Positions 36,177 to 44,607 of a DNA stretch of 64,000 nucleotides are shown piece after piece. Positions within the stretch are counted from its first letter, which is position 1. Every line of letters begins with the position of its first letter. A model generated the notes under the pieces. It had not been told where the DNA came from, made no database searches, and saw only the letters and a list, made by a program, of their open reading frames with translations. The DNA comes from an uncultured bacterium. Lineage in GTDB: Bacteria > Pseudomonadota > Alphaproteobacteria > Rhodospirillales > Rhodospirillaceae. The stretch lies in NCBI GenBank assembly GCA_903888485.1, contig CAISTS010000022.1:1-64000 (forward strand). Direction: 5' to 3'. A program made the translations under genes and the position numbers.

Positions 36177-37202
36177 ATGAGGCTTAAGTCGTACAACGCC
36201 CCGACCATGGCGGAAGCCATGCGTATGGTGCGCGAGGAACTGGGGGAAAACGCGATCATCGTTTCCACCCAGCGGTCCTCCGACGGGCAGGGCGTGCGCA
36301 TCACCGCGGCGCTGGAAGATCCATCTGACGACGACGATATCAACCGCGCGCTGACCGGCCGCGACACCACTCCTTTCGGTGAGCGTGTGCGCGAGGCGCT
36401 GGAGTATCACGGCACGCCGGCGCGTCTGGTCGAGAAGATGGTTCAGGCCGCCATGGCGGTGGAAGTCGGCTCGCCGACCATGGCCTGCGCGACTGCCCTC
36501 GAAGACCATTTCGATTTCGCCCCCCTGCCCGAGCGCAAGTCGCCGCGCCCATTCATGCTGGTTGGACCGCCTGGTTCCGGCAAGACCATCACCACCGCCA
36601 AGCTCGCGGCGCGCGCGCGTCTCGCTGGCCGGCCCGTGGGCGTCATCACGGCCGACACGATCCGCGCCGGCGCCGTCGAACAGCTCGCCGCCTTCACCGG
36701 CATTCTCGAGGTCGATTTGCGCCAAGTGCGCGGCGCCGAAGGCTTGGGCCTCGTCGTCAACGACATGATGTCGAAGTACGACCTGGTGTTCATCGACTCC
36801 CCTGGCCTGAACCCTTTCAGCCAGCACGACATGGATTTCCTCAAGAACCTGATCAACGCCGCCGATGTCGAGCCCATCCTCGTGCTTGCGGCCGGCGGCG
36901 ATGCCTCGGAAGCCGCCGACATTGGCGAGGCATTCGGGGAATCGGGCGCCACGCGCCTGCTCGCCACGCGCCTCGACATGACGCGGCGCCTGGGCGCGAT
37001 CCTCGCCGCCGCCGACGCCGGCCAACTCATGTTCAGCGAAGTCAGTTTGAACCCGCACGTCGCGACAGGTTTGTGCGCGGTGAACCCCGTTTCCATGGCG
37101 CGCCTGATCCTGCCGCCCGAAGAAGAACTCCAGCCGCGCGTCGAGGAACCGCCGCGCGAACAGCTGCGCCCCATTGGTATCCGCTCTGAGGTCAAGAGAT
37201 GA
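36177..37202 (+). CDS. flhF: Flagellar placement GTPase FlhF
   Basis: SRP-family GTPase that sets the site, often polar, of flagellum assembly. About 341 residues from the ATG at 36177; an upstream TTG would add six residues but has a poorer context. The N-terminal segment MRLKSYNAPTMAEAMRMVRE matches FlhF, and the G domain has a P-loop LVGPPGSGKTITT (about 128-140), ITADTIRAGAVEQL and FIDSPGLNPFSQHD. The DTAG-type G3 is changed to DSPG. The stop overlaps the flhG start (ATGA at 37199), so the two are coupled. Confidence 0.92.
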   Translation: MRLKSYNAPTMAEAMRMVREELGENAIIVSTQRSSDGQGVRITAALEDPSDDDDINRALTGRDTTPFGERVREALEYHGTPARLVEKMVQAAMAVEVGSPTMACATALEDHFDFAPLPERKSPRPFMLVGPPGSGKTITTAKLAARARLAGRPVGVITADTIRAGAVEQLAAFTGILEVDLRQVRGAEGLGLVVNDMMSKYDLVFIDSPGLNPFSQHDMDFLKNLINAADVEPILVLAAGGDASEAADIGEAFGESGATRLLATRLDMTRRLGAILAAADAGQLMFSEVSLNPHVATGLCAVNPVSMARLILPPEEELQPRVEEPPREQLRPIGIRSEVKR

Positions 37203-38041
37203 CGACGAACGCCACACCCCCCGCGGCCTTGAAGATGGCGGCTGCCGCGCAGCCCGCCCTCACACCGCGTCTGCCGACACGGCCCGCCGTCACCGCTAAG
37301 CGCGGCAAGCTCATCGCCGTCGCCTCAGGCAAGGGCGGCGTGGGCAAGACGTTCTTCTCGATCACGCTCAGTCACGCGCTGGCGCGGCGCGGCCAGCGCA
37401 CGTTGCTGTTCGACGGCGATCTTGGCCTCGCGAACATCGACATCCAGCTCGGTTTGATGCCGCAGTACGACCTCGGCAGCGTCATCGCCGGCAAACTATC
37501 GCTCAATCAGGCGGCCATGCAGTACGAGCCGGGCGGCTTTGATGTGATCGCCGGGCGCTCGGGCTCCGGCACGCTCGCCAACATTCCGCTGTCGCGCCTC
37601 CAGATCATGGGCGAGGACCTCTCCCTGCTCGCCGGACGCTACGACCGCGTCATCCTCGATCTCGGCGCCGGCGTCGAAAAATCCGTACGCCAGCTCGCCA
37701 AGGCCGCCGACACGATCATCGTCATCACTTCCGACGAACCCACCTCGCTCACCGATGCCTACGCCTTCATCAAGATCACGGCCATGGAACGCCCGCAGAC
37801 CGACATCCGCGTGGTGGTGAACGCCTCCAACTCGACGCGCGAAGGCGAGCGCACTTATCAGACGCTGTTCAAGGCGTGCCAGGGCTTCCTCAAGATCTCG
37901 CCGCCGCTGGCCGGCATCATTCGCCGTGACGCCAGAGTCCGTGAATGCATCCGTCACCAGACGCCGATCCTGATCCGCTCGCCGGCGTCCGAAGCCGCCA
38001 TGGACGTGGAAGCCATCGCCGAGCGCCTTCTCCAAGTCTAA
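37199..38041 (+). CDS. flhG: MinD-like ATPase FlhG (flagellar number regulator)
   Basis: ParA/MinD-type ATPase that with FlhF controls flagellar number. The 280-residue protein begins with a ~35-residue Pro/Ala-rich leader and then the deviant Walker A KGGVGKT (about 45-51), FDGDLGLANIDIQLGL and DLGAGVEKSVRQ for the Walker B region. The C-terminal helix (DVEAIAERLLQV) is a plausible membrane-targeting or partner helix. It overlaps flhF by four bases and is followed four bases later by the FliK-like gene. Confidence 0.9.
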   Translation: MTTNATPPAALKMAAAAQPALTPRLPTRPAVTAKRGKLIAVASGKGGVGKTFFSITLSHALARRGQRTLLFDGDLGLANIDIQLGLMPQYDLGSVIAGKLSLNQAAMQYEPGGFDVIAGRSGSGTLANIPLSRLQIMGEDLSLLAGRYDRVILDLGAGVEKSVRQLAKAADTIIVITSDEPTSLTDAYAFIKITAMERPQTDIRVVVNASNSTREGERTYQTLFKACQGFLKISPPLAGIIRRDARVRECIRHQTPILIRSPASEAAMDVEAIAERLLQV

Positions 38042-38044
38042 ACC

Positions 38045-39844
38045 ATGACGACCGTTCCGCCGCCGACCACGCCGCAGCCTCAAATGCCGGCGGCGCCGCC
38101 GGCGGCGACGGCCGTGCTCATTCTCAGCCCGCCGCCCGCCGTCGCCGCGCTGCCCGCCGGAACCGTGCTGGAAGCCGTTGTCGTTCCAACCCCCGACGTC
38201 AACAAGCCCGCCGTCACGCTGCGCACGCCGCAGGGCGATGTGACCATCAAATTGCCCGTGCAGCTTCCGGACGGCGCGAAGGTCGCGCTGGAAATCCTGC
38301 GGTCGGCACAAGCGAATACGCCGCAGGTCAGTGCGCGCGTGGTCACCGTCAACGATCAACCGGCCGCGCAGGCGCTGGCGCAGCTGGCGCGTGCGAGCGT
38401 CGAAGCGCGCGCGCCGTTGCCGATCGTGCAGCAACCCGTGCCCACCAACCCGCTGCTTCAGCCAACATTGCTTCAGCCCGGCGTGGCCTGGATGCCGACG
38501 GGTCCACAGCCGCTGCCGGCGCTGGGGACCTTCTCCGCCTTCGTGATCCAAGGTGTGCCGCCGGAACAGCCGCAAGCGCAGCCTCAAACGCCGACGATCC
38601 CACAAGCGGCACCGCAGACGCCTGCCGCACCCCTGTTCTCGCCGCCGACCGCATCGGACCTTGCTGTGCGCGTGACCGGCGTCCAGCTTCCGCCCAACGC
38701 CGCGCCGGCGCCGCTCGCGCCCAGCACCATCGCGCTGGTGCCGCCTCCGATCACAACGCCGCAAGCGGTTGTCGTAACCCCTGCCGCACAGACGCCCATC
38801 ATCGTGCCGCAGACAACACCCCTCGCGACAGCACAGCCACAGCAGCCACTGCCCCTCACGCCTGAACCGCAGCCGGGTCTCGTGCTTCCCACCAAAAGCG
38901 GACTCCCGACACCCACGCCGCAGCCGCCGCTGACGATGCAGCCCGCGCCGCCGTTGGCCACCGTTACCGCCACAGTCACCGGCCTATCGCCCTCCGGCGC
39001 GCCCATTGTCAGCATCGAGACCGGAACCGCTGCCATCCAAGTGCAACTCAACGTGCGCGCCAATCTACCGCCCGGTACGCGCGTGACGCTCGAGATCACA
39101 GGTCAACAACCGCCGTCGATACCAACGACCGCGCCCCTGCCGATCACATCACTCCCGCTCACGGGCCTTGCCAATCCCGGTTGGCCGACGCTGACCGAAT
39201 CCCTCGCGCTGCTGCAGCGCATCGATCCCATCGCCGCGCAGCAGCTGGCGCAAGCCGTCCCCGACGGCGGACCGCGCACCGCGGCGGCGTTGATGTCCTT
39301 CGCCCAAGCCATGCGCGGCGGCGATGCGCGCCAATGGCCGGGCGATGTCACGTTGCGGGCGCTGGAACGCAGCGGGCCACGCGGCGCGCATCTTGCTTCG
39401 ACGCTGTCCGACGAAGTCGCGGCGCTATCGTCGCGCGCCCGTGAAGGCGGAGCCGAGTGGCGCGCACTGCCGATCCCGTGGAACGCCGACGGCCAGGTCG
39501 AGCGCATCGCGCTGATCACCCGCCGCGAAGGCGAGGGCGATGACGAGAGTAAAAAGAAAACCGCCGGGGGCGGCACGCGCTTTTTGATCGAACTCGAACT
39601 CTCGCGCCTCGGCAGCATGCAGCTCGACGGCATGTTCAAGAATCAGGCGCGCGCGCTCGACCTGATGATCCGCACCAAGGCCGAGCTGCCGGACACCATC
39701 CGCCGCGACCTCACCGGCATATTTGCGAACTCCAACGCCGCCATGGGGCTCAAAGGCGGGCTCACCTTCCAGGTGGTCAAGAAGTTCGCGAGCCCGCTCG
39801 GCCAAGCCAATCCCTGGGCTGAAAAGCCCGGGGTTTGGGCCTAA
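38045..39844 (+). CDS. Proline-rich protein with FliK-like C-terminal domain
   Basis: A 599-residue protein. Roughly the first 350 residues are low-complexity, extremely rich in Pro, Ala, Thr and Gln. A folded C-terminal part reads RFLIELELSRLGSMQLDGMF, then RALDLMIRTKAELPDTIRRD and GLKGGLTFQVVKKF, resembling the Flg_hook (FliK C-terminal) fold. A canonical fliK lies at 16182, so this is a second, divergent FliK-like protein. It starts four bases after flhG and is probably in the flhA-flhF-flhG operon. A substrate-specificity or export role is inferred from resemblance and neighbours. No signal peptide is seen. Confidence 0.65.
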   Translation: MTTVPPPTTPQPQMPAAPPAATAVLILSPPPAVAALPAGTVLEAVVVPTPDVNKPAVTLRTPQGDVTIKLPVQLPDGAKVALEILRSAQANTPQVSARVVTVNDQPAAQALAQLARASVEARAPLPIVQQPVPTNPLLQPTLLQPGVAWMPTGPQPLPALGTFSAFVIQGVPPEQPQAQPQTPTIPQAAPQTPAAPLFSPPTASDLAVRVTGVQLPPNAAPAPLAPSTIALVPPPITTPQAVVVTPAAQTPIIVPQTTPLATAQPQQPLPLTPEPQPGLVLPTKSGLPTPTPQPPLTMQPAPPLATVTATVTGLSPSGAPIVSIETGTAAIQVQLNVRANLPPGTRVTLEITGQQPPSIPTTAPLPITSLPLTGLANPGWPTLTESLALLQRIDPIAAQQLAQAVPDGGPRTAAALMSFAQAMRGGDARQWPGDVTLRALERSGPRGAHLASTLSDEVAALSSRAREGGAEWRALPIPWNADGQVERIALITRREGEGDDESKKKTAGGGTRFLIELELSRLGSMQLDGMFKNQARALDLMIRTKAELPDTIRRDLTGIFANSNAAMGLKGGLTFQVVKKFASPLGQANPWAEKPGVWA

Positions 39845-39905
39845 ACTCCACGCTTTTGCTGGATTTATTAACCAATCGTTTCCGCGTGCTCGGCAAACTG
39901 GTGAA

Positions 39906-40295
39906 ATGAGCAAACCTTCAACGTCCGTCTTCGATGCGGCGACGTGCCGCCATTTGCTTACCACCACAGCCGCGCCGGCTGCGGGGCTGATGACGATTGC
40001 GTCGTTGACGGCGTCGCTTGATCCCTCGACGGCCATTGCGCTCAGTTACGTGCCCGATCAGTTGGTGCTGGCGCGCTCCGGCTTCGACGCCTATGTCGCC
40101 GCGCGCGCCCAGCACGCCGATACGACGCCGGAAGCCCTCGCCAACTCCATCGCCGCCGACGTCGCCAATGAGCTCGTGCCCCGGTGGCTGCGCGTCACGG
40201 TGAACCGCTCCGCCGGCGGCATTGTCAATCACTCGGTCACGGTCGAAGACCGGCAACCGGGTTGGGATCACACGGCGCTGCACAAGAGTCCCTGA
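39906..40295 (+). CDS. QueF-like T-fold protein lacking catalytic residues
   Basis: A 129-residue protein. The stretch ALSYVPDQLVLARSGFDAYV (45-63) followed by ANSIAADVANELVPRWLRVT and RSAGGI (about 79-106) aligns with 7-cyano-7-deazaguanine reductase (QueF: VPDKLCVESKSLKLY, DLV..DPRYIEV, PRGGI). In QueF the catalytic Cys lies in a CPxTGQPDFA motif just before this; here the corresponding part reads TASLDPSTA, so Cys and Asp are missing. It is therefore unlikely to reduce preQ0. The ATG at 39906 follows a GTGAA-type site. The stop overlaps the next ATG (TGATG), giving translational coupling with the J-domain gene. Confidence 0.6.
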   Translation: MSKPSTSVFDAATCRHLLTTTAAPAAGLMTIASLTASLDPSTAIALSYVPDQLVLARSGFDAYVAARAQHADTTPEALANSIAADVANELVPRWLRVTVNRSAGGIVNHSVTVEDRQPGWDHTALHKSP

Positions 40296-41548
40296 TGGCG
40301 ATGCGCGATCCCAAGGGCTATTACATCGCGCTCGGCATCAACGAGGATGCCGACGAAGGCGTCATCAAGTCGGCCTACCGTAACAAGGCCAAGCGCCTGC
40401 ATCCGGACTTCAATCCGTCCCCGATCGCGGCGAAGCAGTTCCACCGTCTGCACGAGGCCTACGAGACCCTGAGCGATCCGGAAAAGCGGGCGGCTTACGA
40501 CAAGCCGTGGCGGTTTGATTCGCCGAAGACCAACGGCGCGCATTCCTACACCCGCACGGAGGAGCCCCGCCGCGAACCGCCGCCGAAAGAGCGTCCCCGT
40601 GAAGCGCGCGCCGAACCGAAACCGAGAGCTGCCGCCGGCGACCAGCCGGCCGTCTGTCGCTGCGGCAAGGTCACGGCGCAGCCGCGCTACGTCATTTTCG
40701 ACCTGGTCTGGGGACGCCTCAATAAAGTCCAGCGCCGCGGCGTGTCGGGCATCTTTTGCCGCAGCTGCGCCGACCGCACCGCCGTGCGCGCTTCGCTCGT
40801 CACTTGGCTCGCGGGCTGGCGGGCCTGGCCCAACGGACCCAAGGAAACCGTCAAAGCGCTGCTGAACAACATTCGCGGCGGACGCAAGCCGGCCGACCGC
40901 AACGCGCGTCTTCTCATGCGCCAGGCGCGCGCGTTCCGCGCCCGCGGCGAAATGGAGCTCGCGCGCAATGCCGCGGAGCAGGCGATTGGCTTCGCCGCGA
41001 CCCCGAGCCTGCGTCACGAAGTCGACAGCTTGCTTCTGTCCCTCAGCGCCCATCCGGCGCGTTCGCTGAAAGACCGCTGGGAGAAACCGGGTTGGGCGGC
41101 GACGGTGCAGGTGTTGCCGCTTGCCGTCGTCGTAGGCGGACTCAGCATGGCGGCGAGCTTTCTTGCGCCCTTGCCGCTCTCGACCTTAGCCCGGCAATGG
41201 ATCACCGTCGATTTACCGGGGCTCTTCGAGTCCTCAACGCCGCCCGCTGCGCCTTCCTCCGCGGCGTTGCCGACAGGGCGCGTCTACGCCGTCTCGGCCA
41301 AGCAGGCGTCGCTGCGCACCGGACCGGGCGCGGGCTACCAGCTTCTCGCGCTGCTCAATCAGGGCACCGTAGTGCTGGTGATGGAAGCTGATCCGTCCGG
41401 CCAATGGATGCGCGTCACCACGCCCGACGGCGCAAGCGGCTTCATCGCCTTGGCCCAGCTCAGCCCCGACGTACGTATCGATGCACTCGAAGACATGGGC
41501 AGCTTCGCCAAGCCGGCGCAGCCGGAAGCTGGCCCGGCTGCCCCTTAG
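40295..41548 (+). CDS. J-domain membrane protein with zinc motif and SH3b domain
   Basis: About 417 residues. Residues 7-55 are a J-domain with HPD at 36-38 (KRLHPDFNPSP), so it should stimulate an Hsp70. A Cys cluster (VCRCGK and FCRSCADR, about 118-155) could bind zinc. A TPR-like helical part, one membrane helix (ATVQVLPLAVVVGGLSMAAS, about 270) and a C-terminal bacterial SH3 domain (AVSAKQASLRTGPGAGYQLL, about 330-400) follow. The combination of a cytoplasmic J-domain with an extracytoplasmic SH3b is unusual. The start overlaps the stop of the QueF-like gene. A role in flagellar or envelope assembly is speculative. Confidence 0.7.
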   Translation: MAMRDPKGYYIALGINEDADEGVIKSAYRNKAKRLHPDFNPSPIAAKQFHRLHEAYETLSDPEKRAAYDKPWRFDSPKTNGAHSYTRTEEPRREPPPKERPREARAEPKPRAAAGDQPAVCRCGKVTAQPRYVIFDLVWGRLNKVQRRGVSGIFCRSCADRTAVRASLVTWLAGWRAWPNGPKETVKALLNNIRGGRKPADRNARLLMRQARAFRARGEMELARNAAEQAIGFAATPSLRHEVDSLLLSLSAHPARSLKDRWEKPGWAATVQVLPLAVVVGGLSMAASFLAPLPLSTLARQWITVDLPGLFESSTPPAAPSSAALPTGRVYAVSAKQASLRTGPGAGYQLLALLNQGTVVLVMEADPSGQWMRVTTPDGASGFIALAQLSPDVRIDALEDMGSFAKPAQPEAGPAAP

Positions 41549-41709
41549 GCGGGAATAACGACGCCGGAATATTTCTGGAAATTGATGCGGACCGCCCCCG
41601 CGCGCGCCGTGGCGATGGATGTCTTGAGCTTATCGGGCGTCACGGGTTTCACGAGATAGCCGTTCACGTCCAATTCCATCGCGATAGCGACCGTGGTGGG
41701 TCGCCGTCC
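41545..41709 (-). pseudogene. 3' remnant of a response-regulator receiver domain
   Basis: The minus-strand reading ends in TVAIAMELDVNGYLVKPVTP followed by DKLKTSIATARAGAVRI, the last third of a CheY-like receiver including the conserved Lys-Pro pair. The upstream acidic residues and phosphoacceptor Asp are missing; the sequence before about 41709 is unrelated and quickly meets fliJ. It overlaps the stop of the J-domain gene by four bases. I interpret it as a truncated gene that once followed fliJ. Confidence 0.55.
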
Positions 41710-41734
41710 TGACGAGAAAGGGGCATAGCGCAAC

Positions 41735-42160
41735 CTAAGCGGATTTACGCCGGTGGAGATTGAGGCCGATCTCGTCGAGATCAATGGTTTCCAGCCGGTT
41801 TTCCTCGTGTTCTTCGGCGAGGTCCCGCTGTTTCTGGGTGACTTCGAAGGTCTTCAGGCGGCGATAAGCTTCGGCCAATTGGTCTTGCGCCTTCACGATG
41901 CGCTGACGCACGTCATCGAGGGCTGAGGTCAGCGCCGCACGGTAGCCTTCGCAGCGCTTGAAGTAGCCATGCAGGGTGCCGCGCTGATCGGCCGGCAATT
42001 GCGCGGCCAGCGCCAGCTCGTTCTTGATCTCGGCTTCCAGCGCTTCTTGGCGCGCGATGATGGACTCTTCGGCGCGCAAGACGACCGCAAGCGCCCGCTG
42101 CTTCTCATCGACATCCCACTTGCGCAGTCGGATCAGCGTGTGGAGTTCTTTCTTGGCCAT
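41735..42160 (-). CDS. fliJ: Flagellar export chaperone FliJ
   Basis: FliJ is a small coiled-coil protein acting in the centre of the FliI ring and escorting export chaperones. The 141-residue protein is almost entirely helical and charged (start MAKKELHTLIRLRKWDVDEK, with a long heptad region). Sequence alone would be weak, but it starts 5 bases after fliI, the normal partner, and its length is right. A degraded receiver-domain remnant follows it. Confidence 0.88.
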   Translation of the reverse strand: MAKKELHTLIRLRKWDVDEKQRALAVVLRAEESIIARQEALEAEIKNELALAAQLPADQRGTLHGYFKRCEGYRAALTSALDDVRQRIVKAQDQLAEAYRRLKTFEVTQKQRDLAEEHEENRLETIDLDEIGLNLHRRKSA

Positions 42161-42165
42161 CTAAC

Positions 42166-43566
42166 TCAACGTCCTTGCGGGCGCGCGGGAGCTGCGCGGC
42201 GCGGGGCTTGTTCGGGCGCGGGCGCGGCCATGCCTTCCGCCTGCGGCGGCTTCAGCACTTCGGCGAGGCGCTTGTAGCAATTGTCGAGATCGGTGTGATC
42301 GTCCTTACCCTGGCGCAGGAATTCCTCGATGCGCGGGTAATAGAACATCGCCTCGTCCACATCGGGGTTCGTGCCCTTGCGATAGGCGCCAAGGCGAATG
42401 AGTTCGGCCATGTCTTCGTAGGAGGAGATGAACTTGCGCGCGCGGACGATGAGCGCGTTCTGTTCGTCGGTATTGCACGCCGGCATGGTGCGCGAGATCG
42501 ACTTCAGGATGTTCATGGCCGGGAAGCGTCCGCGCTCGGCGATACTGCGGTCGAGCACGATGTGACCATCGAGAATGCCGCGTACCGCGTCCGAGATCGG
42601 TTCGTTGTGGTCGTCGCCTTCGACAAGCACGGTGAATAGCGCGGTGATGTTGCCCGACTTGCGCTTGCCGGGACCGGCGCGCTCCAAAAGCTTCGGCAAT
42701 TCGGCGAATACCGCGGGCGTATAACCCTTTGTGGCCGGCGGCTCGCCGGCGGACAGGCTGATCTCGCGCTGGGCCATGGCGAAGCGGGTCACAGAGTCCA
42801 TGAGGCACAACACGTTCTTGCCCTGGTCGCGGAAGTATTCGGCCACGGCCATGGTGACGTAGGCCGCCTGGCGGCGCATCAGTGGCGGCTCATCGGAGGT
42901 GGAGACGACAACAACACTTCGGGCAAGTCCCTCTGGTCCGAGATCGTCTTCGATGAATTCGCGCGCTTCGCGGCCGCGTTCGCCGACCAACCCGACGACA
43001 GTGACGTCGGCATTGGTGTAGCGCGCCATCATCGAAAGAATTGTCGATTTGCCGACGCCGGAGCCGGCGAAGATGCCCATGCGCTGCCCGTGGCAGCTGG
43101 TGGTGAAGGCGTTGAGCGCGCGGATGCCAAGATCGAGCTTGCCGCCGATGCGCTTGCGCGTATGCGCGGGCGGGGGCGCGGCCTTGATGGGATAAGCGAG
43201 ATCACCGGCGCCAAGCGCACCGCCCCCATCGACGGGCTTGCCCATGGCGTTGATGACGCGGCCCAGCCAGGTATCGTCGGGATAAACAGAGGGCGCAGCT
43301 TCGGCGAGTTCAGCGCGACAGCCAAGGCCGATACCTTCCAGGGCGCCGAAGGGCATGACCAGCGCGCGGCTGTTGCGGAAGCCGACCACTTCACACGGCA
43401 CGATGCGGCCGTCGCGGGCCACCACATTGCAGCGGTCGCCGACCGAGAGATTGTTCTGAACGCCGGAGACCTCGACCAGGAGGCCCTGCACAGCGGCCAC
43501 CTTGCCGAAGACCTGATGGGTCGGCAGACGTTCGATTTCGCTCAAAAGCGAGGTGATATTGACCAC
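42166..43566 (-). CDS. fliI: Flagellar type III export ATPase
   Basis: FliI drives unfolding and entry of export substrates. The ~466-residue protein is close to the F1-beta-like norm with a Pro/Ala-rich tail. Motifs: Walker A AGSGVGKST (about 167-175), VVVVSTSDEPPLMRRQAAYV, and CLMDSVTRFAMAQREISLSAG, split here across the Walker B region. I place the start at the GTG at 43566, behind a GGGGAG site; a longer version reaching 43653 would add 29 non-homologous residues. It is divergent from ctrA with 261 bases between them. Confidence 0.95.
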   Translation of the reverse strand: MVNITSLLSEIERLPTHQVFGKVAAVQGLLVEVSGVQNNLSVGDRCNVVARDGRIVPCEVVGFRNSRALVMPFGALEGIGLGCRAELAEAAPSVYPDDTWLGRVINAMGKPVDGGGALGAGDLAYPIKAAPPPAHTRKRIGGKLDLGIRALNAFTTSCHGQRMGIFAGSGVGKSTILSMMARYTNADVTVVGLVGERGREAREFIEDDLGPEGLARSVVVVSTSDEPPLMRRQAAYVTMAVAEYFRDQGKNVLCLMDSVTRFAMAQREISLSAGEPPATKGYTPAVFAELPKLLERAGPGKRKSGNITALFTVLVEGDDHNEPISDAVRGILDGHIVLDRSIAERGRFPAMNILKSISRTMPACNTDEQNALIVRARKFISSYEDMAELIRLGAYRKGTNPDVDEAMFYYPRIEEFLRQGKDDHTDLDNCYKRLAEVLKPPQAEGMAAPAPEQAPRRAAPARPQGR

Positions 43567-43670
43567 TTCTACTCCCCGCGGGACCGGAACGCGGCCTTTA
43601 GCTGCATTCTGCCGCCCAAAAGGCCGTCCGGAAACACTTCGTCCAGGCTCCAAGTCTTAAGGCCTGCCCG

Positions 43671-43685
43671 TTAACACCGCGTAAA
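43671..43685 (-). promoter_or_regulatory. Candidate CtrA box upstream of fliI
   Basis: Read on the minus strand: TTTA-N7-TTAA, one base from the CtrA consensus, 105 bases before the fliI start. The same intergenic region also feeds ctrA, and it contains two further TTAA half-sites (43776 and 43784), so CtrA control of both genes is possible. Confidence 0.42.
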
Positions 43686-43827
43686 ATATTGATTTTTACA
43701 ACCCTTGGCGATCCCACAACCCGTCTCCGTACACGTGTTTGTCAGGTTTGGGGTGGAACCTGTTGATAACTTGTGTTAACATCTTAATCTGGACCTAGTG
43801 GGTAGGTTGTAAACGGGGCACAATATC

Positions 43828-44553
43828 ATGCGTATCCTATTGGTTGAGGATGACCCCTCAACAGCGCAAGCGATCACCGCGATGCTGCGCAAGGAAGATT
43901 GGGTCATCGACTCTACCGACCTCGGGGAAGACGGTCTCGATCTCGGCAAGATCTACGATTACGACCTCATCATTCTCGACCTGATGCTGCCCGACATGGA
44001 CGGCATGGACGTCATCCGCCAGCTGCGCAGCGCCAAGGTGGCGACGCCGGTGCTGATCCTCTCGGGTCTGCAGGAAGCGGAGAAGAAGGTCCAGGGCTTC
44101 GGCGTCGGCGCCGACGACTACCTCACTAAACCGTTCAACCGCGACGAGCTCATCGCGCGCGTGCAGGCCATCGTGCGCCGCTCCAAGGGTCACGCCCAGC
44201 CGAAAGTGCAAGTCGGCCGTCTCACCGTGCACCTCGAAGCACGCACCGCCGAAGTCGACAACGCGCCCTTGCACCTCACCGGCAAGGAATACGGCATCCT
44301 CGAACTTCTGGCTTTGCGCAAAGGCACGACCCTCACCAAGGAACAGTTCCTCAACCATCTCTACGGCGGCATGGACGAGCCCGAACTCAAGATCATCGAT
44401 GTGTTCATCTGCAAGCTGCGCAAGAAGCTCGCGACGGCCACGGGCGGCGAGAGCTACATCGAAACGGTCTGGGGCCGCGGCTACGTGCTGCGCGAGACCG
44501 AAAGCGCCGAAGGCACCGGCGGCGGCGTCACCAAGAAAGCCGCCAACGCCTGA
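43828..44553 (+). CDS. ctrA: Cell-cycle master response regulator CtrA
   Basis: An OmpR-type regulator of 241 residues, very close to known CtrA. The phosphoacceptor is Asp51 in [13 protein letters not shown], and the conserved Lys lies in [10 protein letters not shown]. The DNA-binding domain has the near-invariant CtrA sequence [20 protein letters not shown] followed by [15 protein letters not shown]. It governs flagellar, chemotaxis and division genes in alphaproteobacteria through TTAA-N7-TTAA sites, and is phosphorylated through CckA and ChpT; a chpT gene lies at 50110. The proximity to fliI is a conserved alphaproteobacterial arrangement. Confidence 0.97.
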   Translation: MRILLVEDDPSTAQAITAMLRKEDWVIDSTDLGEDGLDLGKIYDYDLIILDLMLPDMDGMDVIRQLRSAKVATPVLILSGLQEAEKKVQGFGVGADDYLTKPFNRDELIARVQAIVRRSKGHAQPKVQVGRLTVHLEARTAEVDNAPLHLTGKEYGILELLALRKGTTLTKEQFLNHLYGGMDEPELKIIDVFICKLRKKLATATGGESYIETVWGRGYVLRETESAEGTGGGVTKKAANA

Positions 44554-44577
44554 GCTTTCTCAGTACTGCGAAATAAC

Positions 44578-44604
44578 AAAGGCCGGGCCCACGCCCGGCC
44601 TTTT
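44578..44604 (+). terminator. Intrinsic terminator after ctrA
   Basis: GGCCGGGC and GCCCGGCC form a perfect eight-base stem around CCAC, flanked by AAA on the left and TTTT on the right. It begins 25 bases after the ctrA stop. It also lies just past the 3' end of the minus-strand FkbM gene, so it may serve both directions. Confidence 0.88.
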
Positions 44605-44607
44605 GCT

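Noticed and set aside
43776..43787. TTAA-N4-TTAA upstream of ctrA as a full CtrA box
   Set aside because: The spacing is four, not seven, bases, so it is only two half-sites; mentioned as context for the 43671 site.
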